Assembly (NCBI GenBank): GCA_964565795.1
Contig: CAZMGC010000028.1
Span: forward strand, 1 to 12,356
Reading direction: 5' to 3'
DNA: 12,356 bases
DNA from: 2-01-FULL-39-10-A sp964565795
Lineage (GTDB): Bacteria > Patescibacteriota > Microgenomatia > Levybacterales > UBA12049
The first letter of the stretch is position 1. The number at the start of each line of letters is the position of its first letter. Positions 12,272 to 12,356 of the stretch are shown here, in pieces. The notes beneath the pieces are model-generated. The model had not been told where the DNA came from. It did no database searches and saw nothing but the letters and a program-made list of their open reading frames with translations. A program made the translations under genes and the position numbers.

Positions 12272-12356
12272 ATGAATAATTTTTGGAAAGATTTACCACG
12301 TCCTTTTACTATTTTAGCTCCTATGGAGGGAGTAACTGATTATGTTTTTCGCGAAA
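12272..12356 (+). CDS. dus: tRNA-dihydrouridine synthase, N-terminal end only (partial)
   Basis: The frame opens at ATG 12272 and runs off the right edge after 28 codons. It contains LAPMEGVTDYVFR (residues 15-27), the hallmark N-terminal motif of the Dus family, FMN-dependent enzymes that reduce uridines in the tRNA D-loop. Only the first strand of the TIM barrel is visible, so the subfamily (DusA, B or C) and the catalytic Cys cannot be assessed. The start follows a TATAAT by 7 bases. Confidence 0.88.
   Translation, partial: MNNFWKDLPRPFTILAPMEGVTDYVFRE

Noticed and set aside
1..12356. CRISPR arrays, insertion sequences, integrase or attachment sites, rRNA or tRNA genes.
   Set aside because: None seen: there are no regularly spaced repeats, no transposase or integrase motifs and no conserved RNA gene signatures in the window.

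Overview
The window is an AT-rich piece of a bacterial chromosome that most resembles Patescibacteria (Candidate Phyla Radiation), probably a Microgenomates-type lineage. This placement is inferred from gene order, pared-down proteins (a stub FtsQ, a GlmU-like protein without its acetyltransferase half, a MurG with a shortened glycine loop) and very tight packing. TGA ends several genes here (murC, ftsW, the radical SAM gene), so the recoded UGA=Gly code of Gracilibacteria/Absconditabacteria is excluded.

Positions 1-8429 (+ strand) are a division and cell wall (dcw) cluster: end of murC, murA, a GlmU-like nucleotidyltransferase, mraY, ftsW, murG, a very short ftsQ-like gene, ftsA and ftsZ. 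Together they make UDP-linked muropeptide precursors, move them to the lipid carrier (MraY, MurG), polymerise them (FtsW) and organise the septum (FtsQ, FtsA, FtsZ). Several genes overlap by 4-23 bases. Extra promoter-like sites sit in the gaps before mraY, ftsW and ftsZ.

Positions 8430-11104 (- strand) converge on ftsZ and look like accessory genes: an unrecognised 180-residue protein with its own promoter, and a two-gene operon in which a B12-binding-type radical SAM protein overlaps (ATGA) a DNPH1/Rcl-like nucleoside-phosphate N-glycosidase or deoxyribosyltransferase.

Positions 11105-12356 hold a divergent control region, a DNA-binding protein with a sigma-70 region-4-like C-terminus but no region 2, a second intergenic region with a possible small RNA on the - strand, and the first 28 codons of a tRNA-dihydrouridine synthase gene.

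Two patterns run across the window. First, nearly every gene that follows a real gap has a -10 box only 6-9 bases before its start codon, usually with a well spaced -35, so its mRNA should begin at or next to the start codon (leaderless). This also decides the starts of the radical SAM gene and the sigma-like gene. Second, the two intergenic regions flanking the sigma-like gene share a 17-18 base motif. On the - strand it lies downstream of promoter-like sequences, closes a stem and runs into oligo-T, suggesting two related short transcripts or a leader/attenuator and a small RNA.
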